Positions 1 through 6,542 of a DNA stretch of 7,851 nt are shown here, piece by piece. Both the position numbers and the translations under genes were made by a program. Location: assembly GCA_964444795.1 (NCBI GenBank), contig CAYUIQ010000329.1, forward strand, positions 1 to 7,851, in the 5' to 3' direction. The notes below the pieces were generated by a model. It saw only the letters and a list, made by a program, of their open reading frames with translations, was not told the origin of the DNA and ran no database searches. The DNA is from JABMRP01 sp964444795. GTDB taxonomy: Bacteria; Planctomycetota; Planctomycetia; Pirellulales; Thermoguttaceae. Every line of letters starts with the position of its first letter. The first letter of the stretch is position 1.

Positions 1-1134
1 ATCACCTGGACGGCCGACTACGTGGGCATCGCCAACGAGGACGAGACGAAACTGAAGCTGACCGGCTACGTGCGCGTGGCGAACAACTCGGGCGAACTCT
101 ACGACAACGCCCAAACGCGGCTGGTCGTGGGCACCATCAATCTGGTGGAAAAGATTGCCCAGTTGGCTCAACAACCGGCCCCCGACACGAGCTCTCCGAT
201 GGACCCCGCCGTTACGTCGCGCTCCTCCGGCCGCTTCAAGGACGGCGGTGCCCATTACTTCGCCTACGGCAACGCAATCGCCGACGGCCGGGAAGCACAG
301 AAGCTCGAAGAGGGCAAGAAGGTCGTCAAACAGGGCCTTTCCGAGTACTTCCTCTTTACCATCGAAGGCCGCGAGGATATCAAGGACTCCGAACCCAAGC
401 GGATGCTCTCGATGGAAGTGGCCGAAGTGCCGCTGGAGTGCCTCTACAAACTGACCGATCGCGACGGCGGTGCGCAGTTTACGAAGTATTACCGTTTCAA
501 GAATGTCCAACTGCTCGACGACGACGGCAAAGAGAAAGACCTGCCGGCGATGGAGAACCTGGGCCTCTCGCCGCTGCCCGACGGATCCGTGCGGCTCTTC
601 TCCGAGTATCGCAACCGGGATCTGGCCTACGTCGGCGGCACGGCCACGAAGTACGTACCCATCGGCGATCGGGTCGAAGTGAACGTCGGCCGCGACGCCG
701 ACATCACGATGGCCCGCCGCACGAAAGACCGGACGATCACCAACATCGTCGCCCGGCAGTACACGCGCCGCCTCGACGACGAGTTCGTTCTCTACTACGA
801 CCTGATCGACTACGACGAAACGATCACCTACTCCGAAGAACTCATCGCGGGCAAATCGGTCGACATTAAGACGGAAGTCGAGCGGAAGTTCGACGCCAAC
901 GTGGTCCTCTGGGGTAGCGAGGGACAACCGGCCGATTGGAAATCCAACGAGCCGGGCGCCTACGTCGACCTGCACCAGATCGACGGCCGGGTCGAGCGCG
1001 TCGACCAGAACCACGTCAAATACTTCCTCGACCTCGCCCCGGGCGAAAAGCGGACCGTCACCTACACGGTCACCTACAAGCGTCGCAAAGCCGGCCCGGA
1101 ACTCAACACCGAGAAGAAGCGCCAGCCGCTCTGA
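1..1134 (+). CDS. DUF4139-type protein, 3' part (5' end outside window)
   Basis: The frame is open from base 1 and stops at TGA 1132-1134, giving 377 residues of a longer protein. A GTG at base 22 could be read as a start, but the codons before it (I-T-W-T-A-D-Y) already belong to the conserved strand, so the gene begins upstream. The pattern fits the DUF4139 family as I know it: a W-x-A-x-Y strand, then L-x-G-x-V-x-V-x-N-x-S/T-G-E (about bases 58-96), a central S-E-Y-F-L-F-T-I strand (near 340-363), and a closing beta-rich segment L-A-P-G-E-K-R-T-V-T-Y-T-V-T-Y (about 1033-1077). A flexible segment rich in Pro, Ser, Ala and Gln (about bases 160-230) separates the first strands from the rest. 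I see no catalytic motif. Relatives are usually exported or surface-associated proteins of unknown role; any signal peptide would lie outside the window. The gene converges on the 98-residue membrane-protein gene with a 36-bp gap. Confidence 0.8.
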   Translation: MTWTADYVGIANEDETKLKLTGYVRVANNSGELYDNAQTRLVVGTINLVEKIAQLAQQPAPDTSSPMDPAVTSRSSGRFKDGGAHYFAYGNAIADGREAQKLEEGKKVVKQGLSEYFLFTIEGREDIKDSEPKRMLSMEVAEVPLECLYKLTDRDGGAQFTKYYRFKNVQLLDDDGKEKDLPAMENLGLSPLPDGSVRLFSEYRNRDLAYVGGTATKYVPIGDRVEVNVGRDADITMARRTKDRTITNIVARQYTRRLDDEFVLYYDLIDYDETITYSEELIAGKSVDIKTEVERKFDANVVLWGSEGQPADWKSNEPGAYVDLHQIDGRVERVDQNHVKYFLDLAPGEKRTVTYTVTYKRRKAGPELNTEKKRQPL

Positions 1135-1138
1135 ATAA

Positions 1139-1161
1139 GGCTTTCCAGTGCAAGGGAAGTC
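1139..1161. terminator. weak stem-loop between convergent genes
   Basis: In the 36-bp gap between the convergent stops, GGCTTTCC can pair with GGGAAGTC across a 7-base loop, with two G-T wobbles. It could act as a shared terminator, but neither strand has a U-tract after the stem, so this is only a candidate. Confidence 0.2.
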
Positions 1162-1170
1162 TCGTGCGTT

Positions 1171-1467
1171 TCATGGAGGATTCTCCCTCTCTTCTTCGGT
1201 ATCCTGGCTCACGTGCCGCTTCTTCCCGAGCAGATACCGCACGAACGATCCCAGTCCGGCGAACTTGTACCCGGGATCGACGTAATGCTCGATCACGTAA
1301 AAGGCGAAGTAATAGAACCGGGCAAAGCACCAGACGGTCACCGCCAGCAAGAGCCCGGTCTTCCACGTCGGATGTTCCAGAATCAACAGCACCGCCCCGA
1401 GCAACCCGCCGAAGAGGAAGAGAAAGCCCTTGGTGTAAATCAGCTTGGGGTTGGTTAGGTCGGTCAT
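1171..1467 (-). CDS. small two-helix membrane protein, unknown function
   Basis: A 98-residue protein with two clear hydrophobic segments, residues about 14-30 and 38-59, joined by a short loop (E-H-P-T-W-K). The second segment is aromatic-rich (W46, F48, F51, Y52, Y53, F54, F56, Y57). The tail holds R77, K82, K83 and R84 and then becomes acidic and hydrophilic (residues 88-98). The positive-inside rule suggests both termini are cytoplasmic. The stretch E-H-Y-V-D-P-G-Y-K-F after helix 2 looks like a conserved family signature, but I cannot name the family. The ATG at 1465-1467 is preceded by GGAG at a 7-base spacing. The gene lies 70 bp after the OLD-family gene on the same strand, with a strong hairpin between them, so it may be a separate transcription unit. 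It could be an ordinary planctomycete hypothetical or a partner of the nuclease; the sequence does not decide. Confidence 0.8.
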   Translation of the reverse strand: MTDLTNPKLIYTKGFLFLFGGLLGAVLLILEHPTWKTGLLLAVTVWCFARFYYFAFYVIEHYVDPGYKFAGLGSFVRYLLGKKRHVSQDTEEERENPP

Positions 1468-1487
1468 GGTTGGTCTCCGAAACGCTT

Positions 1488-1514
1488 ATCAGCCCCCGGC
1501 TTCGCCGGGGGGCG
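1488..1514 (+). repeat. palindromic repeat, left copy (REP-like), possible terminator of the OLD-family gene
   Basis: CCCCCGGC (1493-1500), loop TTC, GCCGGGGG (1504-1511) make a perfect 8-bp GC stem. Read on the minus strand, the loop closes as GCGAAGC, known as an exceptionally stable mini-hairpin. The 27-bp unit matches the minus strand of 3268-3294 at 25 of 27 positions; the two differences are in the loop region. It lies 23 bp past the stop of the OLD-family gene and 20 bp before the start of the membrane-protein gene. It could terminate the former: the minus strand continues TGATAAGCGTTT, which is only weakly T-rich. Confidence 0.75.
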
Positions 1515-1537
1515 TCGTGTTCACCGGCGGCGGCTAG

Positions 1538-3214
1538 TCAACCGGCGTTCCACGCGGAAATGGCAGTGTGGATCCTCTTAATCCAGGTCGTCAGATCGAG
1601 TGGGGCTAGATCTTCGGCGATCATCAACTCACAGACGTTCTTTGCATGCCCCTTCTTGTCGCCGTTATAGTTCAGTTTTCCGCTTTTCAGTGCAGCGTCG
1701 ATGCACTCCTGGATCTTGTCGTCGGCTTCAAACTCCAGGCGTCGGACCTTGCCCGGGCGTTTCTTTTCGAGATATCGCTGCAGAAGACTGGCGGGCAGGT
1801 AGTTCTCGATTTCGCGGCCCTTGGTCATCCAGCATGTGTTCTTGCCGATTTCCTTCTGAATCCGCGTCTTGTATTTCCTCAGGGCCGTCCTTGATGATTC
1901 ACCATCGCGGTCGATCGCGACAATCGCGTTGCTATTGATTCGCAGCAGTTCAACGAATTCTTCGCTTGGGTCGTCGTCGGCAGCCGAGAGGTTCGCCAGA
2001 CACGAGCCGCCGTAGAACATGATGGAATAATGGATCCCCTCGACGAAGTCCGAACCGAACAATTCCAGCCACCGGTTGATGTAGATGCGATCGCTCGGCC
2101 CCTCGACCCAGATGATCCCGTTTGTCTGCAAGAGATCGCTGGCACGGTAGGCCAAGTCGCGCAGGATGGATCGCGTGTGTTCGTTTGTTTCCGTCCTCGT
2201 GATACTTGATGCTTCTCCGTCATGACGGACATGGTACACGGCGGCCGACTCATCTGCGTCAAGAAGCACGTTCGAGTGCGTGGCGATGAAGTAGCGATTT
2301 GTGGTCTGATCCAGAAACCGAAAGAACTTCCGGAGGAGTTCTGGATGCAAATGAATTTCCGGCTCTTCAATGCATACTGTTCGTTCATCGTAGAGCGCTA
2401 GAGTCGTGCAAATGATCACCAGTTCATGAACGCCAGTGCCATAGTGTGCCAGTGGCAGGCGATTGCCGTACATGCTGAGGTAGACATCATCCTTCTCGGA
2501 TGGAATTTCTATCTTGAGGTCCGGTACGCCCATCAGGTCACGAATGAGTTGCTGAACTCGCAGAAACTGTTCTTGATCGTCCTCGTTTCCGACGAGTGGA
2601 TGTTGCATCTTCCGCAGTTTTGGAATCAGGTCGCGCCCAGAGAGATCCAGTTCCTCCCTCCCAATGTTGTCACCCTTGCGGACCTCTCGAATTGCTGGTA
2701 CGTAGATCAGTCCTTTGACAATCTTGTCCAGCATGGCTTTCGCCTTATTCCAAAACAATCGCAGCGTATCAGCACGGAGGCGGTCCCCGCCAGGATGGCC
2801 GCCACGTCGACCGGAGTTCAGCGCGGAGTAGAGACCATGAAGACCGCTATCGTTCAATCGTGATAAACGGCTCTTTCCGACGATTTTGACGCCAGGAAGC
2901 TCACACCAAATGTCGACTACCGGTGTGCCCGAAGCATCCAGCCGGTGCCGGATCCCTTCAGGAATCTCACCACCGAGTTCGACAGCCAAACCTAGCCACG
3001 GCGGCGTGCCATTTCCAGCGTGTTGATTCAAGGGCTCTTGCGAAACATCCGCCCCATCTGAAAACCGCAGAAGATCCCGCAAGAAGTGCAAGACATTCGA
3101 CTTGCCGGAATTGTTCTTGCCGATGAAAATGTTGATCTTGTCGAAATCTCGGATCCACGCGCCCTTGGGCCCGAGGCTGCGGTAATTGGCAATTCCAAAC
3201 CCGGTGATCTTCAT
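1538..3214 (-). CDS. OLD-family AAA ATPase with C-terminal TOPRIM nuclease domain
   Basis: A 558-residue protein with full OLD architecture. The N-terminal ABC/SMC-like ATPase opens with I-x-N-Y-R-S-L and Walker A G-K-N-N-S-G-K-S (32-39). The signature-like Y-G-T-G-V-H-E-L follows (258-265), then Walker B ending I-E-E-P-E (282-286) with H-L-H-P (288-291), and the H-loop T-H-S (312-314). The C-terminal TOPRIM part has V-E-G-P-S-D (370-375, acidic E371), the D-x-D pair D435/D437 in I-D-R-D-G-E, and R-E-I-E-N-Y-L-P (467-474). All expected catalytic positions are present. OLD proteins are metal-dependent nucleases: class 1 stands alone (phage P2 Old), class 2 pairs with a UvrD-like helicase (Gabija GajA/GajB). 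No helicase or reverse transcriptase is seen beside it, so class 1-like is the best call. The role is probably phage or foreign-DNA defence (inference). The ATG at 3212-3214 has GGAG 8 bases upstream. Sampled lines are 45-55% GC against 63-67% in putA, and inverted palindromes flank the gene, both suggesting transfer. Confidence 0.92.
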   Translation of the reverse strand: MKITGFGIANYRSLGPKGAWIRDFDKINIFIGKNNSGKSNVLHFLRDLLRFSDGADVSQEPLNQHAGNGTPPWLGLAVELGGEIPEGIRHRLDASGTPVVDIWCELPGVKIVGKSRLSRLNDSGLHGLYSALNSGRRGGHPGGDRLRADTLRLFWNKAKAMLDKIVKGLIYVPAIREVRKGDNIGREELDLSGRDLIPKLRKMQHPLVGNEDDQEQFLRVQQLIRDLMGVPDLKIEIPSEKDDVYLSMYGNRLPLAHYGTGVHELVIICTTLALYDERTVCIEEPEIHLHPELLRKFFRFLDQTTNRYFIATHSNVLLDADESAAVYHVRHDGEASSITRTETNEHTRSILRDLAYRASDLLQTNGIIWVEGPSDRIYINRWLELFGSDFVEGIHYSIMFYGGSCLANLSAADDDPSEEFVELLRINSNAIVAIDRDGESSRTALRKYKTRIQKEIGKNTCWMTKGREIENYLPASLLQRYLEKKRPGKVRRLEFEADDKIQECIDAALKSGKLNYNGDKKGHAKNVCELMIAEDLAPLDLTTWIKRIHTAISAWNAG

Positions 3215-3267
3215 CTTTGGGTCTCCGACACGAGTGGAACGGCCGTGGTCTCGCCGCTACCGCACAC

Positions 3268-3294
3268 CGCCCCCCGGCAGAGCCGGGGGCTGAT
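3268..3294 (-). repeat. palindromic repeat, right copy (REP-like), inverted relative to the left copy
   Basis: CCCCCGGC (3271-3278), loop AGA, GCCGGGGG (3282-3289) form a perfect 8-bp stem. On the minus strand it reads ATCAGCCCCCGGCT, two variable bases, then GCCGGGGGGCG, the same unit as at 1488-1514. Both copies point their ATCAG end away from the OLD-family gene, so the pair is an inverted repeat about 1.8 kb apart. It sits 53 bp upstream of that gene's start codon and 62 bp after the putA stop. It may act as a 5'-leader hairpin or a putA 3'-end structure. Confidence 0.75.
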
Positions 3295-3301
3295 GGATGG
3301 T

Positions 3302-3330
3302 ATTATGGCGCCGCCGCCGCGAAACGGCAA
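3302..3330 (-). promoter_or_regulatory. sigma70-like promoter for the OLD-family gene
   Basis: On the minus strand, TTGCCG (3325-3330) is followed by exactly 17 bases and then CATAAT (3302-3307), which matches the -10 consensus at 5 of 6 positions and the -35 at 4 of 6. Transcription would begin near 3295, at the edge of the palindromic repeat, giving a leader of about 80 nt that starts with the hairpin. It lies in the 142-bp gap between putA and the OLD-family gene and points into the latter. This is a match by eye only. Confidence 0.4.
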
Positions 3331-3356
3331 CACTTTGACCCCAGAGTGGGGCTCCC

Positions 3357-6356
3357 CTACTCCAACCCCGGGGCAAAACCGTGACGCATGGTGTTTTCGG
3401 TGCAGCATCGCGGTTCGACGAAGTGTAAGAGATAATCCGCGCCGCCGGCTTTGGTGCCGGTGCCGGATAGGGCGGCGCCGCCGAAGGGTTGGCGGCCGAC
3501 CAGCGCGCCGGTGCAGCCGCGGTTGAGGTAGAGATTGCCCACGCGGAACTCCCGCCGGGCCTTTTCCAGATGGGCCGGGCGGCGGCTGAAGACGGCGCCG
3601 GTCAGCTTGTAGGCGGTGGCGTTGGCGATATCCAACGCCTCGTCAAACGTCTCGACGTGCATCACCGCCAGCACGGGACCGAAAATCTCCTCGTTGGCCA
3701 GTCGGTGCTCGGCACGGATGCCCGAGAAGATGTGCGGGCCGATGTAGGGCTTTCCTACCTTTTGCTCCAATCCGGCGGGCACTTCGCAGGCCAGTTCCAG
3801 CGTCCCCTCGGTCTTGCCGATCTCGATGTACTCGCGGATCTTGGCCGCGGCCGAAGGGTCGATGACCGGCCCGACGTCGGTCCCCGGTTCGGTCGGATCG
3901 CCGACGACCAGCGTGCGGCTGGCCTCGACGAGCCGCCCCAGAAACACTTCCAGCGCGCCGCCGACCACGATCACCCGGCTACAGGCCGAACACTTCTGTC
4001 CGCTATAGCCGAACGCCGACTGGCGCACGCCGACCACCGCCTCGTCGAGATCGGCCGTGTCGTCGACGATCACGGCGTTCTTTCCACCCATTTCGCAAAC
4101 GACCTTCTTCACGAGCCTTTGCCCCTCGGGCGTTTCGCCGGCGGCGCGGAGGATGTCGAGGCCCACGTCTTTGGAACCGGTAAAGGCGATCAGGGCGACG
4201 CGAGGATCGCGGACCAGCGCCGACCCGACGGTGCGCCCGGGACCGGGGAGGAAATGCAGCACATCGCGAGGCACGCCGGCTTGCCAGAGAATGTCACACA
4301 TCAGCCTGGCGATGCCCGGTGTTTGCGACGAGGGTTTTACGACCACCGGGTTGCCGGTCACCAGGGCCGCGGTGGTCATGCCGGCGCAGATAGCCAGGGG
4401 GAAATTCCACGGGCTGATCACGGCCGTCACGCCGCGCGGCTGATACCAGACGTGGTTCAGCTCGCCGACGAACTGGCCGAGCCGCTGGGGCTGGAACAAT
4501 TCGACGGCCGTTCGGGCGTAGTATTCGTTGAAGTCGATCGCCTCGCAGACGTCGGCGTCGGCCTCGCGCCAGGGTTTGCCCGCCTCGCGGCACATCACGG
4601 CGGCCAGTTCGTCGCGCCGATCGCGCATCAGCAGGGCCGCCTTGATGAAGATCGCTGACCGGGCGATCGGATCCATGGCCCGCCAGGGGCCAAACGCGGC
4701 CGTCGCCGCCGCCAGCGCTTTCTCGGCCTGCTCGGCCGTTCCATCGACGTCTACCGCCGGCACGGGGACCGAGTGCACGGCCTGGGCAAAGCGCCGCCGC
4801 TGGCCGGTTCGGGCGAAGTCGCGCAACGGCTCGTTGATAAACGCCCGATCGTCGTCCAAGCCTTTTACGGCCGGGCTGAGCCGGTGGCGCGCGGCCACGC
4901 GATCGGCCATTTCGCGCTGGTCGTGCGGATCGTCGCGTCGGGTATTGTGGGGCGAAGCGAGCAACTGCTCGTCGGACACGTCTTCGGAAAAACCGGCCCG
5001 AAGCCACGACTGGTTCGACGTGTTCTCCAACAACCGCCGCACCAGATAGGCCATGCCGGGGATCATCTCGCCGACGGGCACGTACTCGCGCAGCCGCAGG
5101 TTTCGCTTGGCGGCCGCCGATTTGAGTTGGTCGGCCATGCCGCTGAGCATCTGCAGTTCGACGGCCGACTCGGGCAGCCCGTGAGTTTCGAGCAACGCCA
5201 GCGTGCGGGCGATCGAGCGGATGTTGTGCGACCCGAGGGCCAGTTTCACACCCCCTTCGCCGGCGCTGTGCGGGGCGGCCGAGATGAACTGTTCGGCCAT
5301 CCGCTCGAAACAGGCATCGGTGTCGCGCTTGTCGGTCCAGACCGGCACGGGCCAATCCATCTGCTCGGCGTGGATGATCTCGTAGTCCCAGTAGGCGCCC
5401 TTGATCAGCCGTACGGTCACCTGCCGGCCGGTGCGCCGCGACCAGTCGATCACCCGGCGTGCATCGTCGTCGCCGCTGCGCAGATACGATTGCAGGGCCA
5501 GCCCGGCGGGAAAATCGAACTGCTGGCAACATCGCTCGAACAATTCCAGCGTCAGATCCTTCAGGGCAAACTGCTCCATGTCGAAGTTGACCAGGACGTT
5601 GTGCTTGCCGGCCGCTTCGAGAATCGGGCGGAGCCCCTCGACGAGCCGATCGATCGAGCCGTCGAAGTCGATCGGATCGGTCCGGGCGGCCAGCGAACTG
5701 ATCTTGATCGACACATTGCACCGCGGGATGGGTCCCAGGTTGTCGGTCTCCAGACGCTCCTTGGCCGGCCAGAGAGCGACCTGCTCGGGCAGCGTGTCGA
5801 GTAGCTCGAGATAACGGGCCTGGTAGACGCGGGCTTCGGAGTCGCTCACACAAGCTTCGCCCAGCAGGTCGACGCTGAAAGCAACGCCCCGGTTCCACAT
5901 TTTCTTAAACCCCGGCAAGGCCGACAGCGCGTCGACTCCGGCGATGAAGTTGCCCGCCATGGCCGTGATCCGATTGCTGATCGTCTTGGCCATGATTCCC
6001 TTGGCCAGCGCGCCGGCTTTCAACCCCAGCCCCATTCCGGGCGGCAGCGTGACCCCCGGCTGCGAGAGATAATCGTTGAGGCACTCGTGTATATGGCGCG
6101 AGGAGGCGAGCATCGGAAAGGCGTCGACGAAGCGGAACATCTGGACCTTGAAGGCCGGATCCTTCATCGCCCAGTTCATCAGTTGGTCGGACCAAAATCG
6201 GGCGGAAAAGACCCCCGCGCGGTGCTGCCGGGCCTGATTGAGCAGTTCCTGCCCAATTTGCAGAGTCAGACGTTCGAGATTCGCCGAAACGGGTACATCC
6301 GAATCGGGCGATGTTCTCGCGGCGTCGGTCGTTGACGTGCGGCCAAACCAGGGCAT
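3357..6356 (-). CDS. putA: bifunctional proline dehydrogenase / L-glutamate gamma-semialdehyde dehydrogenase (PutA)
   Basis: It oxidises proline to pyrroline-5-carboxylate with FAD and then to glutamate with NAD+, channelling the intermediate within one protein. The N-terminal half is PRODH: an alpha domain with M-F-R-F-V-D-A-F-P, then barrel motifs R-L-I-K-G-A-Y-W-D (K319), Y-V-P-V-G-E, and R440-R441-L-L-E443-N, which contacts proline in known structures. The C-terminal half (from about residue 520) is an aldehyde dehydrogenase: oxyanion N651 in S-P-W-N-F-P, F-T-G-S (725-728), general-base-type E755 in E-M-G-G-K-N, catalytic C789 in G-Q-K-C, and N-R-G-C-T-G-A-L-V-G-R-Q-P-F-G-G near the end. 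At 999 residues it matches the short PutA type, such as the Bradyrhizobium enzyme. It lacks the N-terminal ribbon-helix-helix repressor domain and the extra C-terminal domain of long PutAs, so it cannot repress its own gene. The ATG at 6354-6356 has GGAG 7 bases upstream. Confidence 0.97.
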   Translation of the reverse strand: MPWFGRTSTTDAARTSPDSDVPVSANLERLTLQIGQELLNQARQHRAGVFSARFWSDQLMNWAMKDPAFKVQMFRFVDAFPMLASSRHIHECLNDYLSQPGVTLPPGMGLGLKAGALAKGIMAKTISNRITAMAGNFIAGVDALSALPGFKKMWNRGVAFSVDLLGEACVSDSEARVYQARYLELLDTLPEQVALWPAKERLETDNLGPIPRCNVSIKISSLAARTDPIDFDGSIDRLVEGLRPILEAAGKHNVLVNFDMEQFALKDLTLELFERCCQQFDFPAGLALQSYLRSGDDDARRVIDWSRRTGRQVTVRLIKGAYWDYEIIHAEQMDWPVPVWTDKRDTDACFERMAEQFISAAPHSAGEGGVKLALGSHNIRSIARTLALLETHGLPESAVELQMLSGMADQLKSAAAKRNLRLREYVPVGEMIPGMAYLVRRLLENTSNQSWLRAGFSEDVSDEQLLASPHNTRRDDPHDQREMADRVAARHRLSPAVKGLDDDRAFINEPLRDFARTGQRRRFAQAVHSVPVPAVDVDGTAEQAEKALAAATAAFGPWRAMDPIARSAIFIKAALLMRDRRDELAAVMCREAGKPWREADADVCEAIDFNEYYARTAVELFQPQRLGQFVGELNHVWYQPRGVTAVISPWNFPLAICAGMTTAALVTGNPVVVKPSSQTPGIARLMCDILWQAGVPRDVLHFLPGPGRTVGSALVRDPRVALIAFTGSKDVGLDILRAAGETPEGQRLVKKVVCEMGGKNAVIVDDTADLDEAVVGVRQSAFGYSGQKCSACSRVIVVGGALEVFLGRLVEASRTLVVGDPTEPGTDVGPVIDPSAAAKIREYIEIGKTEGTLELACEVPAGLEQKVGKPYIGPHIFSGIRAEHRLANEEIFGPVLAVMHVETFDEALDIANATAYKLTGAVFSRRPAHLEKARREFRVGNLYLNRGCTGALVGRQPFGGAALSGTGTKAGGADYLLHFVEPRCCTENTMRHGFAPGLE

Positions 6357-6385
6357 GTGGGATCTCCGTGAACGTCCGGCCGAGA

Positions 6386-6420
6386 TGTCGGGAAAGGAAA
6401 CGGCGACCGTGTTTCCGACA
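6386..6420. repeat. imperfect inverted repeat in the putA leader
   Basis: GGAAAC (6396-6401) pairs with GTTTCC (6411-6416) around a 9-base loop, and outer TGTC (6386-6389) can pair with GACA (6417-6420) across a one-sided bulge. It lies 30-64 bp upstream of the putA start codon, a reasonable place for an operator or leader structure. No known regulator site is recognised. Confidence 0.3.
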
Positions 6421-6460
6421 GCTTACGAAAAAGCGGCCACATTTAGAAGCAGTGCGTATG

Positions 6461-6490
6461 CGGAATTTGGGCCGCGCGGCCCAAATTCCG
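6461..6490. repeat. perfect 30-bp palindrome between the BNR gene and putA
   Basis: The half-site CGGAATTTGGGCCGC is followed directly by its exact reverse complement with no spacer. As RNA it could fold as 13 bp closed by a GCGC loop. It lies 52 bp past the stop of the BNR gene and 104 bp upstream of the putA start. It could be a terminator of the BNR transcript, but no T-rich run follows on either strand (the minus strand continues CATACGCACTGC). A dimeric protein-binding site controlling putA is the alternative. The rest of the 186-bp gap shows no gene and no convincing promoter. Confidence 0.7.
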
Positions 6491-6542
6491 GCCAGTTGGG
6501 CGGGAAGAAGTGTGGTTGCGCGAAAAGGGGTGCCATGGGCGG

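Noticed and set aside
22..1134. Taking the GTG at base 22 as the true start of the DUF4139-type gene
   Set aside because: The frame is open to base 1 and the preceding W-T-A-D-Y belongs to the conserved strand; no ribosome site precedes base 22.
1879..2388. Minus-strand 169-residue frame within the OLD-family gene
   Set aside because: It is an out-of-frame shadow. The main frame runs uninterrupted through ATPase and TOPRIM motifs, so this is not a frameshifted fragment.
1488..3294. CRISPR array or insertion-sequence reading of the two palindromes
   Set aside because: There are only two copies 1.8 kb apart, no regular spacers, and no transposase or Cas gene between or beside them.
3339..3351. 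CCCCA-GAG-TGGGG hairpin just after the putA stop
   Set aside because: Only 5 bp and no T-tract follows on the minus strand, so it is too weak to call a terminator.
3489..5898. Large open frames inside putA (389 and 343 residues on plus, 534 residues in another minus frame)
   Set aside because: putA is certain from its catalytic motifs. These frames are rich in Arg, Gly, Ala and Asp with no recognisable domain, which is typical of third-position GC bias.
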